In this document: piece after piece, positions 47,590 through 56,674 of the stretch
How positions within the stretch are numbered: the stretch's first letter is position 1
How the letters are laid out: each line of letters begins with the position of its first letter
Assembly (NCBI GenBank): GCA_027532775.1
Contig: JAPZTO010000003.1
Span: 310,001 to 374,000 of the forward strand
Source: Beijerinckiaceae bacterium
Lineage (GTDB): Bacteria; Pseudomonadota; Alphaproteobacteria; Rhizobiales; Beijerinckiaceae
DNA: 64,000 bases
Reading direction: 5' to 3'
Translations under genes and position numbers: made by a program
Notes under the pieces: generated by a model
The model's input: only the letters and a program-made list of their open reading frames with translations
The model's database searches: none
What the model was told of the DNA's origin: nothing

Positions 47590-48612
47590 TCAGCGGATTG
47601 CGGCGACGATATCGTCTTTCGCGACAAAACGCACCATCACCGAATGCGAATCGGCGGGCGGGCTGGCCAGCCGCCGGCGGAAGGTGGTCGATTCGCCGGG
47701 CGCGAGTTCGGGCTGGTCGGCCGTGGCGGTCCAGACATAGATCTCCTGGCCGCTGGTCGAGCGGATCGAGAGCCGCATGACCGGGATCTTCTGCACGGAT
47801 TTCGACAGGTTGGCGATGGTGCCGGTGACTTCCAGCGTCTCCAGCCCGTTTTCGCGCGAGAGGCGCGAGCGGACATTGTCGATATCGAGCTGGTGCTGCT
47901 TCACGCCGAGGCCGATCGCCGCGAAGAGCGGCGCCGTCTGCGGGAAAAGACGCACGGTCTCGTGCCGGAGGATGCCCAGCATGGCGAGCGAGCCGATGCC
48001 TGCGGCCAGCACGATGCCGGTCAGGGAGGTGCGGCCCGCCGCCTTCGCTTCATGGCGATGATGGGCATCGGCCGCGGCGAGGCGGCGGTTGCGCCGGTTG
48101 GCCCGGCGATCCGGCTCGTCCTCCGGGCCCGCTTCCGGCGCTTCGGCAGGCGCGAGCCGGTCAACCATTTCCTGGGGCACGCGGATCGGCTCGTCGAACC
48201 CGGCGGGCGGTTCCTTCGCGGCTGCGGAGAGCGCGTCTGCCGCCTTCTGCGCCGCCGGGGCCGGGCTGGCCTCTTCCGCGAAGAGCGCCTCGAGTTCCTC
48301 GGGCGAGATCGCGCGTTCCTCGGCCGGGCTTTCGGCAGGAAGCCCGAAATCCATGGCGTCGATGGCGGCCTGGTCGAGTGCCGGCGCGGCTTCCGGTTCA
48401 GATTCGGCTTTCGCTGCGGCAGCCCGGATTTCCGGCGGATTGATTTTCAGATCGAGCGACGGAATGATCGTGCGCTTCTCCGGCGAATCCGGATCCGTGG
48501 CTTCCCAGACAAGGCGGCATTCGGCACAACGGACCTTGCGGGGGCCCTTGGCGAAGAACGAGCCTTCCAGATCATGGAGGGTGTCGCATTGGGGACAGCG
48601 GATCAACGCCAT
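47590..48612 (-). CDS. MJ0042-type zinc-ribbon membrane protein (DUF3426)
   Basis: 340 residues from the ATG at 48612 (MALIRCPQCDTLHDLEG). The MJ0042 zinc ribbon (CPQC ... CAEC, cysteines within the first 27 residues) is followed by a long acidic/Pro/Ala-rich cytoplasmic region, one membrane segment near residue 200 (LTGIVLAAGIGSLAMLGIL) and a periplasmic DUF3426 beta domain (LEVTGTIANLSKSVQKIPVMRLSIRSTSGQEIYVW). The family sits next to ftsEX in many alphaproteobacteria; function unknown, perhaps linked to division. Divergent from ftsE. Confidence 0.85.
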   Translation of the reverse strand: MALIRCPQCDTLHDLEGSFFAKGPRKVRCAECRLVWEATDPDSPEKRTIIPSLDLKINPPEIRAAAAKAESEPEAAPALDQAAIDAMDFGLPAESPAEERAISPEELEALFAEEASPAPAAQKAADALSAAAKEPPAGFDEPIRVPQEMVDRLAPAEAPEAGPEDEPDRRANRRNRRLAAADAHHRHEAKAAGRTSLTGIVLAAGIGSLAMLGILRHETVRLFPQTAPLFAAIGLGVKQHQLDIDNVRSRLSRENGLETLEVTGTIANLSKSVQKIPVMRLSIRSTSGQEIYVWTATADQPELAPGESTTFRRRLASPPADSHSVMVRFVAKDDIVAAIR

Positions 48613-48705
48613 GGGATTGTGAGGCTCGCGCATGAACTGGGGGGTTCACGGGATGTGCTCCCCCCTGCTATTCCTCGCTGATGAGCGTTAAGGGCAGGTA
48701 AAACC

Positions 48706-49434
48706 GTGGTCCAGAACATCGATTCCGGGCCGAATCCGGCGCAAAATCCAGGGGATTCCTCCGAATCGCTGGAGCTTGTGCGATTCGAGAATGTCGGCCT
48801 GCGCTACGGGATCGGGCCGGAAATCCTGCGCGACCTGTCGTTTTCCATTCCCTCCCATTCCTTCCAGTTCCTGACGGGCCCCTCCGGCGCCGGCAAGACG
48901 ACGCTGCTCAAGCTCATCCTGCAGACATTGAAGCCGACGCGCGGCCGGGTGACGCTTTTCGGCAATGCCGTCAATGCGATCGACAAGGCCGAGCTTGCCC
49001 GGCTGCGCCGGCGGATCGGCATCGTCTTCCAGGATTTCCGCCTGCTCGACCATCTGACGACCTACGAGAACGTGGCCTTGCCGCTCGTCGTGCAGGGGCG
49101 CGAGGAGGCAAGCTACCGGGCGGAAGTGATCGAGCTTCTGAAATGGGTCGGCCTCGGTGACCGGATGCATGTGCCGCCGGTCATCCTGTCGGGTGGGGAG
49201 AAGCAGCGCGCGGCGATTGCCCGGGCGCTGATCGTGCAGCCGCAGATGCTGCTGGCGGACGAGCCGACCGGGAATGTCGATCCCTCGCTGGCGCGCCGGC
49301 TGCTGCGCCTGTTCATCGAACTGAACCGCACCGGCACCGCCATCGTGCTCGCCACGCATGACCTGCAGTTGATGGATCTGGTGGATGCGCGGCGAATGGT
49401 CCTCGCCGAGGGGCACCTGCACATCTATGATTGA
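48706..49434 (+). CDS. ftsE: cell division ATP-binding protein FtsE
   Basis: 242 residues from a GTG. ABC ATPase with Walker A GPSGAGKTT, Q-loop VFQDFRLL, signature LSGGEKQR and Walker B LLADEPTGN. FtsE differs from export ATPases in its lack of a transport substrate: with FtsX it activates septal peptidoglycan hydrolases. An unusually long N-terminal extension (about 22 residues rich in Ser/Pro/Asn) precedes the domain; a start further in would give the usual N-terminus, so the true start is uncertain. ftsX follows after 3 bp. Confidence 0.93.
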   Translation: MVQNIDSGPNPAQNPGDSSESLELVRFENVGLRYGIGPEILRDLSFSIPSHSFQFLTGPSGAGKTTLLKLILQTLKPTRGRVTLFGNAVNAIDKAELARLRRRIGIVFQDFRLLDHLTTYENVALPLVVQGREEASYRAEVIELLKWVGLGDRMHVPPVILSGGEKQRAAIARALIVQPQMLLADEPTGNVDPSLARRLLRLFIELNRTGTAIVLATHDLQLMDLVDARRMVLAEGHLHIYD

Positions 49435-49437
49435 GCG

Positions 49438-50448
49438 ATGAGCGCCGAACCGGACATCCAGGCAGGAGAGGCTCCGAGGCCGGGTTTCGGGCGGGCACTG
49501 GACGTGGTGCGCCGGCAGGCTGGCGCCCTGTTCAGCGCGCCGGGCCGGGGCGAGGCGCTGTCGCCCGTCCTGCCGGCCCGCTCCATTGCCGGGCGGGCTT
49601 TGGTGCTGGTCATCGTCATCATGACCTTCCTCGCCGGGGTCACTGCCGGCGCCGTGCATCTCATTGCCGATGCCTCGCGCGGCTGGTCGAATGACCTTTC
49701 GCGCGAGGTGACCGTGCAGGTCCGGCCCTTGCCCGGGCGCGATATCGAAGCCGACCTGCGCGAGGCGGCCGAGATCGCCCGTCGGACCCGGGGCATCGAG
49801 GCGGTGCGGATCTTCGCGCGGAGCGAGGCGGAAAAGCTGCTCGAACCCTGGCTCGGCGCCGGGCTTGACCTGTCCGAACTGCCGGTGCCGCGGTTGGTTG
49901 TGCTGAAGCTCGCCTCGGGGGCGACACCGGATTTCGCGGCGCTCAAGACGGCGTTGGCGGAGCGGGTGCCGAATGCGGGGCTCGACGATCACCGGCTCTG
50001 GCTCGGCCGGCTCAAGCTGATGGCGGATTCGCTTGTGGTGATCGGGCTCGTCATCCTCGCTTTGGTGCTGGTCGCGACGGGGCTCGCCGTGGCCTTCGCC
50101 ACGCGCGGCGCCATGGCCGGCACGGCGCATATCATCGATGTCCTGCATCTGGTCGGCGCCGAGGACCGCTATATCGCCCGGGAGTTCCAGCGCCATTTCC
50201 TGCGCCTCGGGCTCCGGGGCGGGCTGGCCGGCGGCTTCCTCGCCGTGCTGTTCTACCTCTTCATCTCGCTCTCGTCCGAACGCTTCGCCTCGACACCGGG
50301 GGCGGAGCAGGTGGAGGCCTTGTTCGGCCGGTTCAGCCTGCCGATGGGCGGCTATGTCTCGGTGCTGCTGATCGGGCTCATCGTTTCGGCGGTCACGGCG
50401 ATTGTCTCGCGGGTCACGGTCTACCGCACGCTCGAGGGGCAGGAATGA
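49438..50448 (+). CDS. ftsX: cell division protein FtsX
   Basis: 336 residues. A cytoplasmic N-terminus, one membrane helix near residues 55-75 (ALVLVIVIMTFLAGVTAGAVHLI), a periplasmic domain (about 85-190), and three more helices at 195-325, as in FtsX. VTGLAVAFATRGAMAGTAHIIDVLHLVGAEDRYIAREFQRHFLRLGL is the conserved cytoplasmic/membrane segment. Couples FtsE ATP hydrolysis to hydrolase activation at the septum. Its stop overlaps the ydcF-like start (ATGA). Confidence 0.93.
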   Translation: MSAEPDIQAGEAPRPGFGRALDVVRRQAGALFSAPGRGEALSPVLPARSIAGRALVLVIVIMTFLAGVTAGAVHLIADASRGWSNDLSREVTVQVRPLPGRDIEADLREAAEIARRTRGIEAVRIFARSEAEKLLEPWLGAGLDLSELPVPRLVVLKLASGATPDFAALKTALAERVPNAGLDDHRLWLGRLKLMADSLVVIGLVILALVLVATGLAVAFATRGAMAGTAHIIDVLHLVGAEDRYIAREFQRHFLRLGLRGGLAGGFLAVLFYLFISLSSERFASTPGAEQVEALFGRFSLPMGGYVSVLLIGLIVSAVTAIVSRVTVYRTLEGQE

Positions 50449-51077
50449 AGGCCCCCGGTCCGGAAGCGCCCTGGCGCCTTCTGGCCGGGCTGGCCCGCTG
50501 GACCTTCCGCCTTGCGCTTCTCGGCGCAGCCTTCCTCGTTCTCGGCACGATCCTGTTCGCGGCAAGGCTCGACCGGCGCGAGCCGGTGGCCCTGCGCCCG
50601 GCGGAGGGAATCGTCGTGCTGACCGGCGGCGCCGACCGTATCCTCGACGGGCTCGACCTTCTGGAGAAAAGGCTCGGGCAGCGGCTCTTCATTTCCGGCG
50701 TCAACGCACAGACGCGGGCCGAGACGCTGAAACGGCAATGGCCGGGCCGGGACACCTTGTTCGCCTGCTGTATCGATCTCGATTTCCGGGCGCGGAACAC
50801 CTACGGCAATGCCATCGAGACGCGGGACTGGGTGCAGCGGCACGGCTTTTCCTCGTTGATCCTTGTCACCGCCAGCTACCATGTGCCCCGGGCGCAGCTC
50901 GAATTCGCAACGGCCATGCCGTATGTGGCGTTGCAGGTCTACCCGGTCGTGCCGGAAGCGTCCCGCATCAATCGCTGGTGGCAGGAGCCGGTCCTGACGC
51001 GCATCCTCCTGCTCGAATTCGTCAAGTATTCCGCCGCGCGGGCGCGCATCCTCGTCGGGCTGCCCGGGCGGTCGTGA
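50445..51077 (+). CDS. YdcF family protein (DUF218)
   Basis: 210 residues. One N-terminal membrane segment (FRLALLGAAFLVLGTILFA) is followed by a DUF218 domain: IVVLTGGADRILDGLDLLEKRLGQRLFISGVN, with the Asn/His of YGNAIETRDWVQRHGFSSLILVTASYHVPRAQLEF. ElyC/SanA-like members act in envelope integrity; the function here is unknown. Translationally coupled to ftsX by a 4-bp overlap and followed 83 bp later by plsC; ftsE-ftsX-ydcF-plsC is a conserved alphaproteobacterial cluster. Confidence 0.9.
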   Translation: MKAPGPEAPWRLLAGLARWTFRLALLGAAFLVLGTILFAARLDRREPVALRPAEGIVVLTGGADRILDGLDLLEKRLGQRLFISGVNAQTRAETLKRQWPGRDTLFACCIDLDFRARNTYGNAIETRDWVQRHGFSSLILVTASYHVPRAQLEFATAMPYVALQVYPVVPEASRINRWWQEPVLTRILLLEFVKYSAARARILVGLPGRS

Positions 51078-51160
51078 CGCGAATCCCTTGCCGGAGGGCC
51101 GGCAAATGGGGCAGGAAGATCGCTCGCGCCTGCCGCCTTCCTCCCATCCGGGGTTTCTCC

Positions 51161-51934
51161 GTGCCGTTGATCGTCTTCCGCTCCGTCCTGTTCCACCTGC
51201 TCTTCTACCCCTATTGCGCGTTCTGGTTCATCGTGGCCATCGGCACCTGGCCCCTTCCGACCGGAGCGATCATGATGGTGGCGCGGGGCTGGGCGCGCGG
51301 GGCGCTTTGGCTCCACGCCCTCACCACCGGGGCTCGGTTCGAGTTCCGCGGCCTCGAGCGGGTGCCGAAGGGCTCGCTGATCGTCGCGGCCAAGCATCAG
51401 AGCGCGTGGGAGACGATGGGCCTGCTGCTGCATGTGCCCTATCCCACCTACATCCTGAAGCGCGAGCTGCTGCGCCTGCCGCTTTTCGGCTGGCACCTGC
51501 TCAAGGCCAAGCAGATCCCGATCGATCGCGGCCAGCGCCAGCAGGCTCTGGCGAAGATGCAGGCCCATGCGCGCGATGCGGTGGCCCGCGGGGCGCAGAT
51601 CATGATTTTCCCCGAGGGCACCCGGACAAAGGTCGGCGCGCCGCCGAACTACAAGTTCGGCGTTGCGCGGATGTATGCCCAGCTGAACGTGCCCTGCCTG
51701 CCCGTGGCACTGACATCGGGCCTCGCCTGGCCGCGCAACACGCTCCTGCATTATCCCCGGCGGATCATCGTGGAATATCTCGAGCCGATCCCGGCCGGCC
51801 TGCCGCCGGAGGTTTTCTTCGAACGGCTGAAGGCAGCGATCGAGGACAATACCAACCGCCTTCTGGCGGAGGCCGGCTATGCGCCGACCAGCGGGTCCGA
51901 CCGCAAGGCCTCGCCGAGCCAGTCCAGCGCGTGA
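51161..51934 (+). CDS. plsC: 1-acyl-sn-glycerol-3-phosphate acyltransferase
   Basis: 257 residues from the GTG at 51161 (MPLIVFRSVLFHLLFYPYCAFWFIVAIG). Adds the second acyl chain in phosphatidic acid synthesis. Acyltransferase block 1 is AKHQSAWETM, with Glu in place of the usual Asp of HX4D; block 3 is FPEGTRTKVG. An N-terminal membrane segment anchors it to the inner membrane. The last 58 bp overlap the convergent chaC gene. Last gene of the ftsE cluster. Confidence 0.92.
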   Translation: MPLIVFRSVLFHLLFYPYCAFWFIVAIGTWPLPTGAIMMVARGWARGALWLHALTTGARFEFRGLERVPKGSLIVAAKHQSAWETMGLLLHVPYPTYILKRELLRLPLFGWHLLKAKQIPIDRGQRQQALAKMQAHARDAVARGAQIMIFPEGTRTKVGAPPNYKFGVARMYAQLNVPCLPVALTSGLAWPRNTLLHYPRRIIVEYLEPIPAGLPPEVFFERLKAAIEDNTNRLLAEAGYAPTSGSDRKASPSQSSA

Positions 51935-52452
51935 TCGCGGATGCCCAGTTCCTCGATCGAGGCGAGGGTGTTCAGCACATAATCCCGGCATGAGCCGGAC
52001 TGGCCATGGCCCTGCAGGACGAGTTCGAGCAGGCGGGCATGGTCGAGCCCGCGCGCATATTGCGGGTGCTTCCGGTCGACCAGATAGGCCAGCGCCTTCA
52101 CCTGCCGGCCATCGGCGAGGCGGATCGGGCGGAACGCCTCGCGATAGACCTTGTTGAGCTGTTCGCGCTCGGTCAGATAGGCATGGGTGGCCTCGACCTC
52201 GGCAGCGGGCACGCGGAAGGCGATGCCCTGGCAGGCGCCGCCATGATCGAGCCCGAGCACGAGGCCGGGCGCGCCGACCGTGCCGCGATGCCGCGTTGAA
52301 TAGACGCAGAGCGCGCGATGGGCGCCGCGCAGCAGGGCCGGGATGCGTTCCACATGGGCGAAGCCGGGCCGCCACATCAGCGAGCCGTAGCCGAAGACCC
52401 AGAGGTCCTGCCCGGCGATCTCGGTGGCGATTGACGAATTTGCGTGCGACAC
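51877..52452 (-). CDS. chaC: gamma-glutamylcyclotransferase, ChaC type
   Basis: 191 residues. WVFGYGSLMWRPGF is the signature of the ChaC family, which cleaves glutathione to 5-oxoproline and Cys-Gly; YSTRHRGTVGAPGLVLGL and YLTEREQLNKVYRE follow, including the catalytic Glu in TEREQ. It overlaps the 3' end of plsC by 58 bp in antisense. Divergent from the DUF2125 gene with an 81-bp gap. Confidence 0.92.
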   Translation of the reverse strand: MSHANSSIATEIAGQDLWVFGYGSLMWRPGFAHVERIPALLRGAHRALCVYSTRHRGTVGAPGLVLGLDHGGACQGIAFRVPAAEVEATHAYLTEREQLNKVYREAFRPIRLADGRQVKALAYLVDRKHPQYARGLDHARLLELVLQGHGQSGSCRDYVLNTLASIEELGIRDHALDWLGEALRSDPLVGA

Positions 52453-52533
52453 GATATCGGATTTCAGGCGGTGGATCCGGCTGGCCAGCCCAGACGGTTC
52501 AGCAGGACGGGTTTACCGGAACAGGATCGAGAC

Positions 52534-53559
52534 ATGGCCGAACATAACGTCCCGCCCGGGGAATCAAAGCGTTTCCGTGCGGGTCTCTACCTTCCCTTCA
52601 TCGGCCTGGCCATCCTTTGCCTGATCTGGACCGGAATCTGGTTCTTCAGTGCCAGCCGCGCCGAGGCGATTGCCGAGGCCTTCATCGCCCGCGAGGGCGA
52701 GCGCGGGCGCGAATGGGTCTGCCCGAACCGTTCGATCGGGGGCTATCCGTTCCGGATCGTCATCTCCTGTGTCGAACCGCGGCTTGTCACCGTCGAGCCC
52801 GACGGCCTCCGGCGCGAGGGCCGGCTCGGCTCGCTCTCGCTGCATGCCCGCATCCTCTCGCCCGGGCATTTCATCGCCATTCTCGGGGCGCCGTTCGTTG
52901 CGCGCGAGGGCGAGGCCGGCATGATGGAGATTGGCTGGACTTCCGCCCGCGCGAGCCTGCGGGCCGGGGCGGAGAGCATCACCGAGGCTTCGGTCGAGAT
53001 TGTCGGCCCCACTCTTGCCGCCGGCGCGCCGCAGCAACTCGATATCCGCGCGCTGGCCAAGGGCATCGACCTGCATATGCGCCGCTCGCCCGGCAACGTG
53101 GCCGGGACCGATCTCGTCGCGCTCGTGCAGGACCTGACCTTCGCCCCGCTCGATCATCTCGCCGGCACGAAGGATCCGATCCGGATGGAATTCCAGGCGA
53201 CGGCGCCGGGCCTGGTGCCGGATCCGCGCGCGCGGTTCCAGGATGTGCTGGAGGCCTGGCGCCTCGGCGGACAGAAGGCCCGGGTGATCGTTCTGAAGGC
53301 CACCAAGGGCCCGGCGGTGATCGATCTTGCCGGCGAGATCGGCCTCGACGAGGCCCGGCGGCCGGAAGGCAACCTGCAGGGCCGCGCGCGCGGGCTGGAC
53401 GGGCTGCTCGGCTCGCTGACGCGGCGCGGCGGCGTGGATATGGGCGGGCTGCTCGGGCGGCTGAGCGGCGGGCAGGGCATGCCGATCGCGCTCAGCCTCG
53501 AACGCGGACGGATGCGGTTCGGGCCGTTCCCGATCGCCGATCTCGCGCCGCTCTACTGA
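52534..53559 (+). CDS. DUF2125 protein, single-pass membrane-anchored
   Basis: 341 residues from the ATG at 52534 (MAEHNVPPGESKRFRAGLY). One N-terminal membrane helix (LPFIGLAILCLIWTGIWFF) and a large periplasmic part: AEAIAEAFIAREGERGREWVCPNRSIGGYPFRIVISCVEPRL is the DUF2125 hallmark with two cysteines that may form a disulfide. The rest is beta-rich and Gly-rich, ending PFPIADLAPLY. The family is alphaproteobacterial and lies near the aromatic biosynthesis genes in this order; its function is unknown. Confidence 0.85.
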   Translation: MAEHNVPPGESKRFRAGLYLPFIGLAILCLIWTGIWFFSASRAEAIAEAFIAREGERGREWVCPNRSIGGYPFRIVISCVEPRLVTVEPDGLRREGRLGSLSLHARILSPGHFIAILGAPFVAREGEAGMMEIGWTSARASLRAGAESITEASVEIVGPTLAAGAPQQLDIRALAKGIDLHMRRSPGNVAGTDLVALVQDLTFAPLDHLAGTKDPIRMEFQATAPGLVPDPRARFQDVLEAWRLGGQKARVIVLKATKGPAVIDLAGEIGLDEARRPEGNLQGRARGLDGLLGSLTRRGGVDMGGLLGRLSGGQGMPIALSLERGRMRFGPFPIADLAPLY

Positions 53560-53566
53560 GCCGGGG

Positions 53567-53582
53567 CCGGCCTCAGCCGGCG
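53567..53582. terminator. hairpin between DUF2125 and tyrA
   Basis: GCCGGC-CTCA-GCCGGC, symmetric, in the 13-bp gap and the end of tyrA, between convergent genes. No T-run, so it is a weak bidirectional candidate. Confidence 0.4.
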
Positions 53583-54529
53583 GGCTCCTTCGGGGCGGAA
53601 AGGCCGGCATGGCGGCCGAAATCCGGCGCCGCGGTTTCCTGACCTGACGCGATGATGCCGCGCCGGATCGCCCGGGTGCGGGTGAACAGCGCGTGCAGCC
53701 CCTCGCCGTCACCCCAGCGGATCATGCGCTGGAGGGCGGCGAGATCCTCATTGAAGCGGCCGAGCATTTCCAGCACCGCATCCTTGTTGGTGAGGAACAC
53801 GTCCCGCCACATGGTCGGGTCCGAGGCGGCAATGCGGGTGAAGTCACGGAAGCCGCCGGCCGAGAACTTGATGACCTCGCTTTCGGTCACCGCCTCCATA
53901 TCCGCTGCCGTGCCGACGATGTTGTAGGCGATGAGATGCGGCACATGCGAGGTGATGGCGAGCACGAGGTCATGGTGATCCGGCGTCATGATCTCGACAT
54001 TCGAGCCGAAGGCGCTCCAGAGCGCATGCACGCGCTCGATCGCGGCCGGATCGGTGCCCGCCGGCGGGGTGAGGATCGACCAGCGGTTGGCGAAAAGCTC
54101 GGCGAAGCCGGAATCCGGGCCGGAATGCTCCGTCCCCGCCACCGGATGGGCGGGCACGAAATGCACGCCTTCCGGGAGATGGGGAGCGATGTCGCGCACC
54201 ACGGCGCCCTTCACCGAACCGACATCCGAGACGATGGCGCCCGGCGCGAGATGCGGGCCGATCAGCTCGGCAATCGCCGCATTGGCGAGGACCGGCACGC
54301 AGAGGATGACGAGATCGCAGCCCGCCACGCCGGCGGCTGCATCGCCTGTCACGGCATCGGCGATGCCCAGCGCGGTGACGCGCGCCTGCACCGCCTCGTC
54401 GCGGTCGATCGCCACGATAGCGCGCGCGCTGCCCGACTTGCGGAGGGCACGGGCGATCGAAGAGCCGATCAGGCCAAGCCCGACAATGCCGACACGCTCG
54501 AAGGGCAGGCTCGTCCGCGCAGCCGTCAT
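53573..54529 (-). CDS. tyrA: prephenate/arogenate dehydrogenase
   Basis: 318 residues. NAD(P) fold with [16 protein letters not shown] at the N-terminus; the catalytic His is in [17 protein letters not shown], the usual TyrA motif, and a C-terminal helical dimer domain follows ([17 protein letters not shown]). Makes hydroxyphenylpyruvate or tyrosine from prephenate or arogenate. Its ATG overlaps the hisC stop by 4 bp, so the order is chorismate mutase, hisC, tyrA on one strand. Confidence 0.93.
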   Translation of the reverse strand: MTAARTSLPFERVGIVGLGLIGSSIARALRKSGSARAIVAIDRDEAVQARVTALGIADAVTGDAAAGVAGCDLVILCVPVLANAAIAELIGPHLAPGAIVSDVGSVKGAVVRDIAPHLPEGVHFVPAHPVAGTEHSGPDSGFAELFANRWSILTPPAGTDPAAIERVHALWSAFGSNVEIMTPDHHDLVLAITSHVPHLIAYNIVGTAADMEAVTESEVIKFSAGGFRDFTRIAASDPTMWRDVFLTNKDAVLEMLGRFNEDLAALQRMIRWGDGEGLHALFTRTRAIRRGIIASGQETAAPDFGRHAGLSAPKEPAG

Positions 54530-55641
54530 GACAAGGCTTTCGCGACGTCCTTGCCGAGGAAGCCGGCCAGGGCCGCCACGACGGCGCGGTTCGCCTCCTC
54601 GTTGCCGATGGTCAGGCGCAGGCAGCCCGGCAGGCCATAGGCATCCATCCGGCGCAGGATGATGCCGCGCTCGGTCAGCCAGGCATCGGCCTCGGCCGCG
54701 CCCTTGCCGGCTTCCTTCGGGAAATGCACCAGCACGAAATTGCCGACGGACGGCGTCACGCCGAGGCCGAGGCTTTCGAGCGCGACGGTCATTTTTTCCA
54801 GCCAGAGATTGTTATGCGCGACGGCCTTGTCCTCGTGGGCGGTATCCTCCATCGCCGCCACGCCCGCCGCGATGGCCGGGCCGTTCATGTTGAACGGGCC
54901 GCGGATGCGGTTCAGCACGTCAACAATGGCCGGCGGGCCATAGAGCCAGCCGATGCGCAGGTTGGCGAGGCCGTGGATCTTCGAGAAGGTCCGCGTCATC
55001 ACGACATTCTGGCTGGTGGCGACCAGTTCCAGCCCGGAGGCGTAATCGTTCCGGCGGACATATTCGGCATAGGCCGCATCGAGCACGAGCAGGATGTCGC
55101 CGCGCAGCCCGGCATGCAGGCGCTTCACCTCGTCGAAGGGCAGGTAGGTGCCGGTCGGGTTGTTCGGATTGGCGAGGAAGATCATCCGCGTCTTCGGTGT
55201 CACCGAGGCGAGGATGGCATCGACATCGGCCGTGTGGTTCTTTTCCTTCGCCACCACGGGAGTCGCGCCCGCCGCCAGCGTCGCGATCCGGTAGACGAGG
55301 AAGCCGTATTCGGAATAGATCGCCTCATCGCCGGGGTTGAGATAGCCATAGGCGAGGAGCGAGAGCAGCTCGTCCGAGCCGGCGCCGCAGAGGATCCGGC
55401 CGGCATCGAGGCCATAGCGGCCGGCAATGGCCTGCCGCAGCTTCTCGGCGCTGCCATCGGGGTAAAGCTCGAGCCCGGCACCGGCGGCGCGGAAGGCCTC
55501 GATCGCGCGGGGGCTGGGGCCGAGGGGCGTCTCGTTGCTGGAGAGCTTGTGCAGCTTCACGCCGGCCGGGGCCTTGCTCTTGCCGGGCACATAGGCCTCG
55601 ATCTGCAGAATGCTCTCGCGGGGCTTGGGAACAGCGGTCAC
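54526..55641 (-). CDS. hisC: histidinol-phosphate / aromatic amino acid aminotransferase
   Basis: 371 residues from a GTG. Class I/II PLP aminotransferase: substrate-binding [43 protein letters not shown] and the PLP lysine in [17 protein letters not shown]. The neighbour genes (chorismate mutase upstream, tyrA downstream) suggest a role with aromatic keto acids as well as, or instead of, histidinol phosphate; HisC proteins of this cluster type are often dual. Coupled to tyrA. Confidence 0.92.
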   Translation of the reverse strand: MTAVPKPRESILQIEAYVPGKSKAPAGVKLHKLSSNETPLGPSPRAIEAFRAAGAGLELYPDGSAEKLRQAIAGRYGLDAGRILCGAGSDELLSLLAYGYLNPGDEAIYSEYGFLVYRIATLAAGATPVVAKEKNHTADVDAILASVTPKTRMIFLANPNNPTGTYLPFDEVKRLHAGLRGDILLVLDAAYAEYVRRNDYASGLELVATSQNVVMTRTFSKIHGLANLRIGWLYGPPAIVDVLNRIRGPFNMNGPAIAAGVAAMEDTAHEDKAVAHNNLWLEKMTVALESLGLGVTPSVGNFVLVHFPKEAGKGAAEADAWLTERGIILRRMDAYGLPGCLRLTIGNEEANRAVVAALAGFLGKDVAKALS

Positions 55642-55670
55642 GGCCTACACTCCTTCAGGGATGCGCCGGA

Positions 55671-56510
55671 TCACGATCCGCTGCCGAGGCGAAAGCGCCG
55701 GGCATGGCAGCCGATCTCGATATAGCGCGACGGCGCGCATTTCGCCCCTTCCAGCGCATCCGTCAATCCTTGTGCGGAGACTTCCGCCGGATGGGCGATC
55801 AAAAGATTCGCGCCGTTGGCATCGCCGGCCGAGGCAACGAGTTCCGCACCCAAAGCGGCCAGCGCCTCGAGCGCCGGCTGGCGCCAGCGTTCCGCCCGGA
55901 CCGAGGCGAGGATCGTCTCGCGGGCGAGGCCTTCCTTCTGCGGCCGGGCGATGACGAAAACCGGCAGGCCGACAGGGTGGTCCGCCCGCTCGGCGAAAGG
56001 CAGGCGGGCGATGATCTTCGGCGCGGCGGGGTGTTCCAGCCCCTTCCACCAGGCGCCGAGCGTGGCGGATTGGTCGATCCGGAACATGCCGAGATCGCCG
56101 AGCGAGGCTGCCACCGCCGCAATGACGGCGCGGGAATCCTCTGCCGGCACGAAAGGCACGGTGAAGCCGAAATGGAAGCGCATACTCTCGCGGATGGCGA
56201 CATCGCCGCCCGAGAGATCGGCATGGACGCGATAGGGCACCTGGGTGAAGGTCGAGGTGGCGACGATGACGCGCCAGATATTTTCCGGTGCGTCGACCGG
56301 CCAGCGGCCCGGCGCCTTGAGCACGATGCGGCGCATCAGGTCCGCCTCGCGGTCCGGGCGGAAGGCCGAGCCGGTATCGCCGGCCGCGTTCTTCGCCGCG
56401 ATGACCTGGCCGACAATCTCGCCGCGCTCGACAAGGGCAGCATGGATCACGGCGTCGATCCGGTCGATTTCCTGGCGCAGATGGGCGAGCGGCGGCGCGG
56501 CAGCGGACAT
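55671..56510 (-). CDS. chorismate mutase with degenerate prephenate-dehydratase-like domain
   Basis: 279 residues from the ATG at 56510 (GGAGG ribosome site before it). Residues about 8-95 are an AroQ-type chorismate mutase (LRQEIDRIDAVIHAALVERGEIVGQVIAAK, FRPDREADLMRRI). The remaining 180 residues look like a prephenate dehydratase fold: RESMRFHFGFTVPFVP and the ADHPVGLPVFVIARPQ segment, where active enzymes carry TRFLV, has lost the Thr-Arg-Phe. So mutase activity is expected and dehydratase activity is not. First gene of the chorismate mutase-hisC-tyrA run. Confidence 0.8.
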   Translation of the reverse strand: MSAAAPPLAHLRQEIDRIDAVIHAALVERGEIVGQVIAAKNAAGDTGSAFRPDREADLMRRIVLKAPGRWPVDAPENIWRVIVATSTFTQVPYRVHADLSGGDVAIRESMRFHFGFTVPFVPAEDSRAVIAAVAASLGDLGMFRIDQSATLGAWWKGLEHPAAPKIIARLPFAERADHPVGLPVFVIARPQKEGLARETILASVRAERWRQPALEALAALGAELVASAGDANGANLLIAHPAEVSAQGLTDALEGAKCAPSRYIEIGCHARRFRLGSGS

Positions 56511-56637
56511 GAACTTCCTCCCCTTCCCGGCCGTGAGCTGGCCGATGGACTTGAATAAGACCTCACTTGTTGCATAAGGCCTCATTTGCCGGCAGGGCAA
56601 GCAGGCGGGCGAGGCGGGAGAGAGACGCTTCCCTCTT

Positions 56638-56653
56638 GTTCGTTTATTCGAAC
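56638..56653 (+). promoter_or_regulatory. inverted repeat upstream of metX
   Basis: GTTCG-TTTATT-CGAAC, AT-rich, 22 bp before the metX ATG in the divergent gap with the chorismate mutase gene. Could be an operator or a small hairpin. The gap does not show a SAM-II riboswitch pattern. Confidence 0.4.
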
Positions 56654-56674
56654 GATATTATCCTTTAAACAGGA

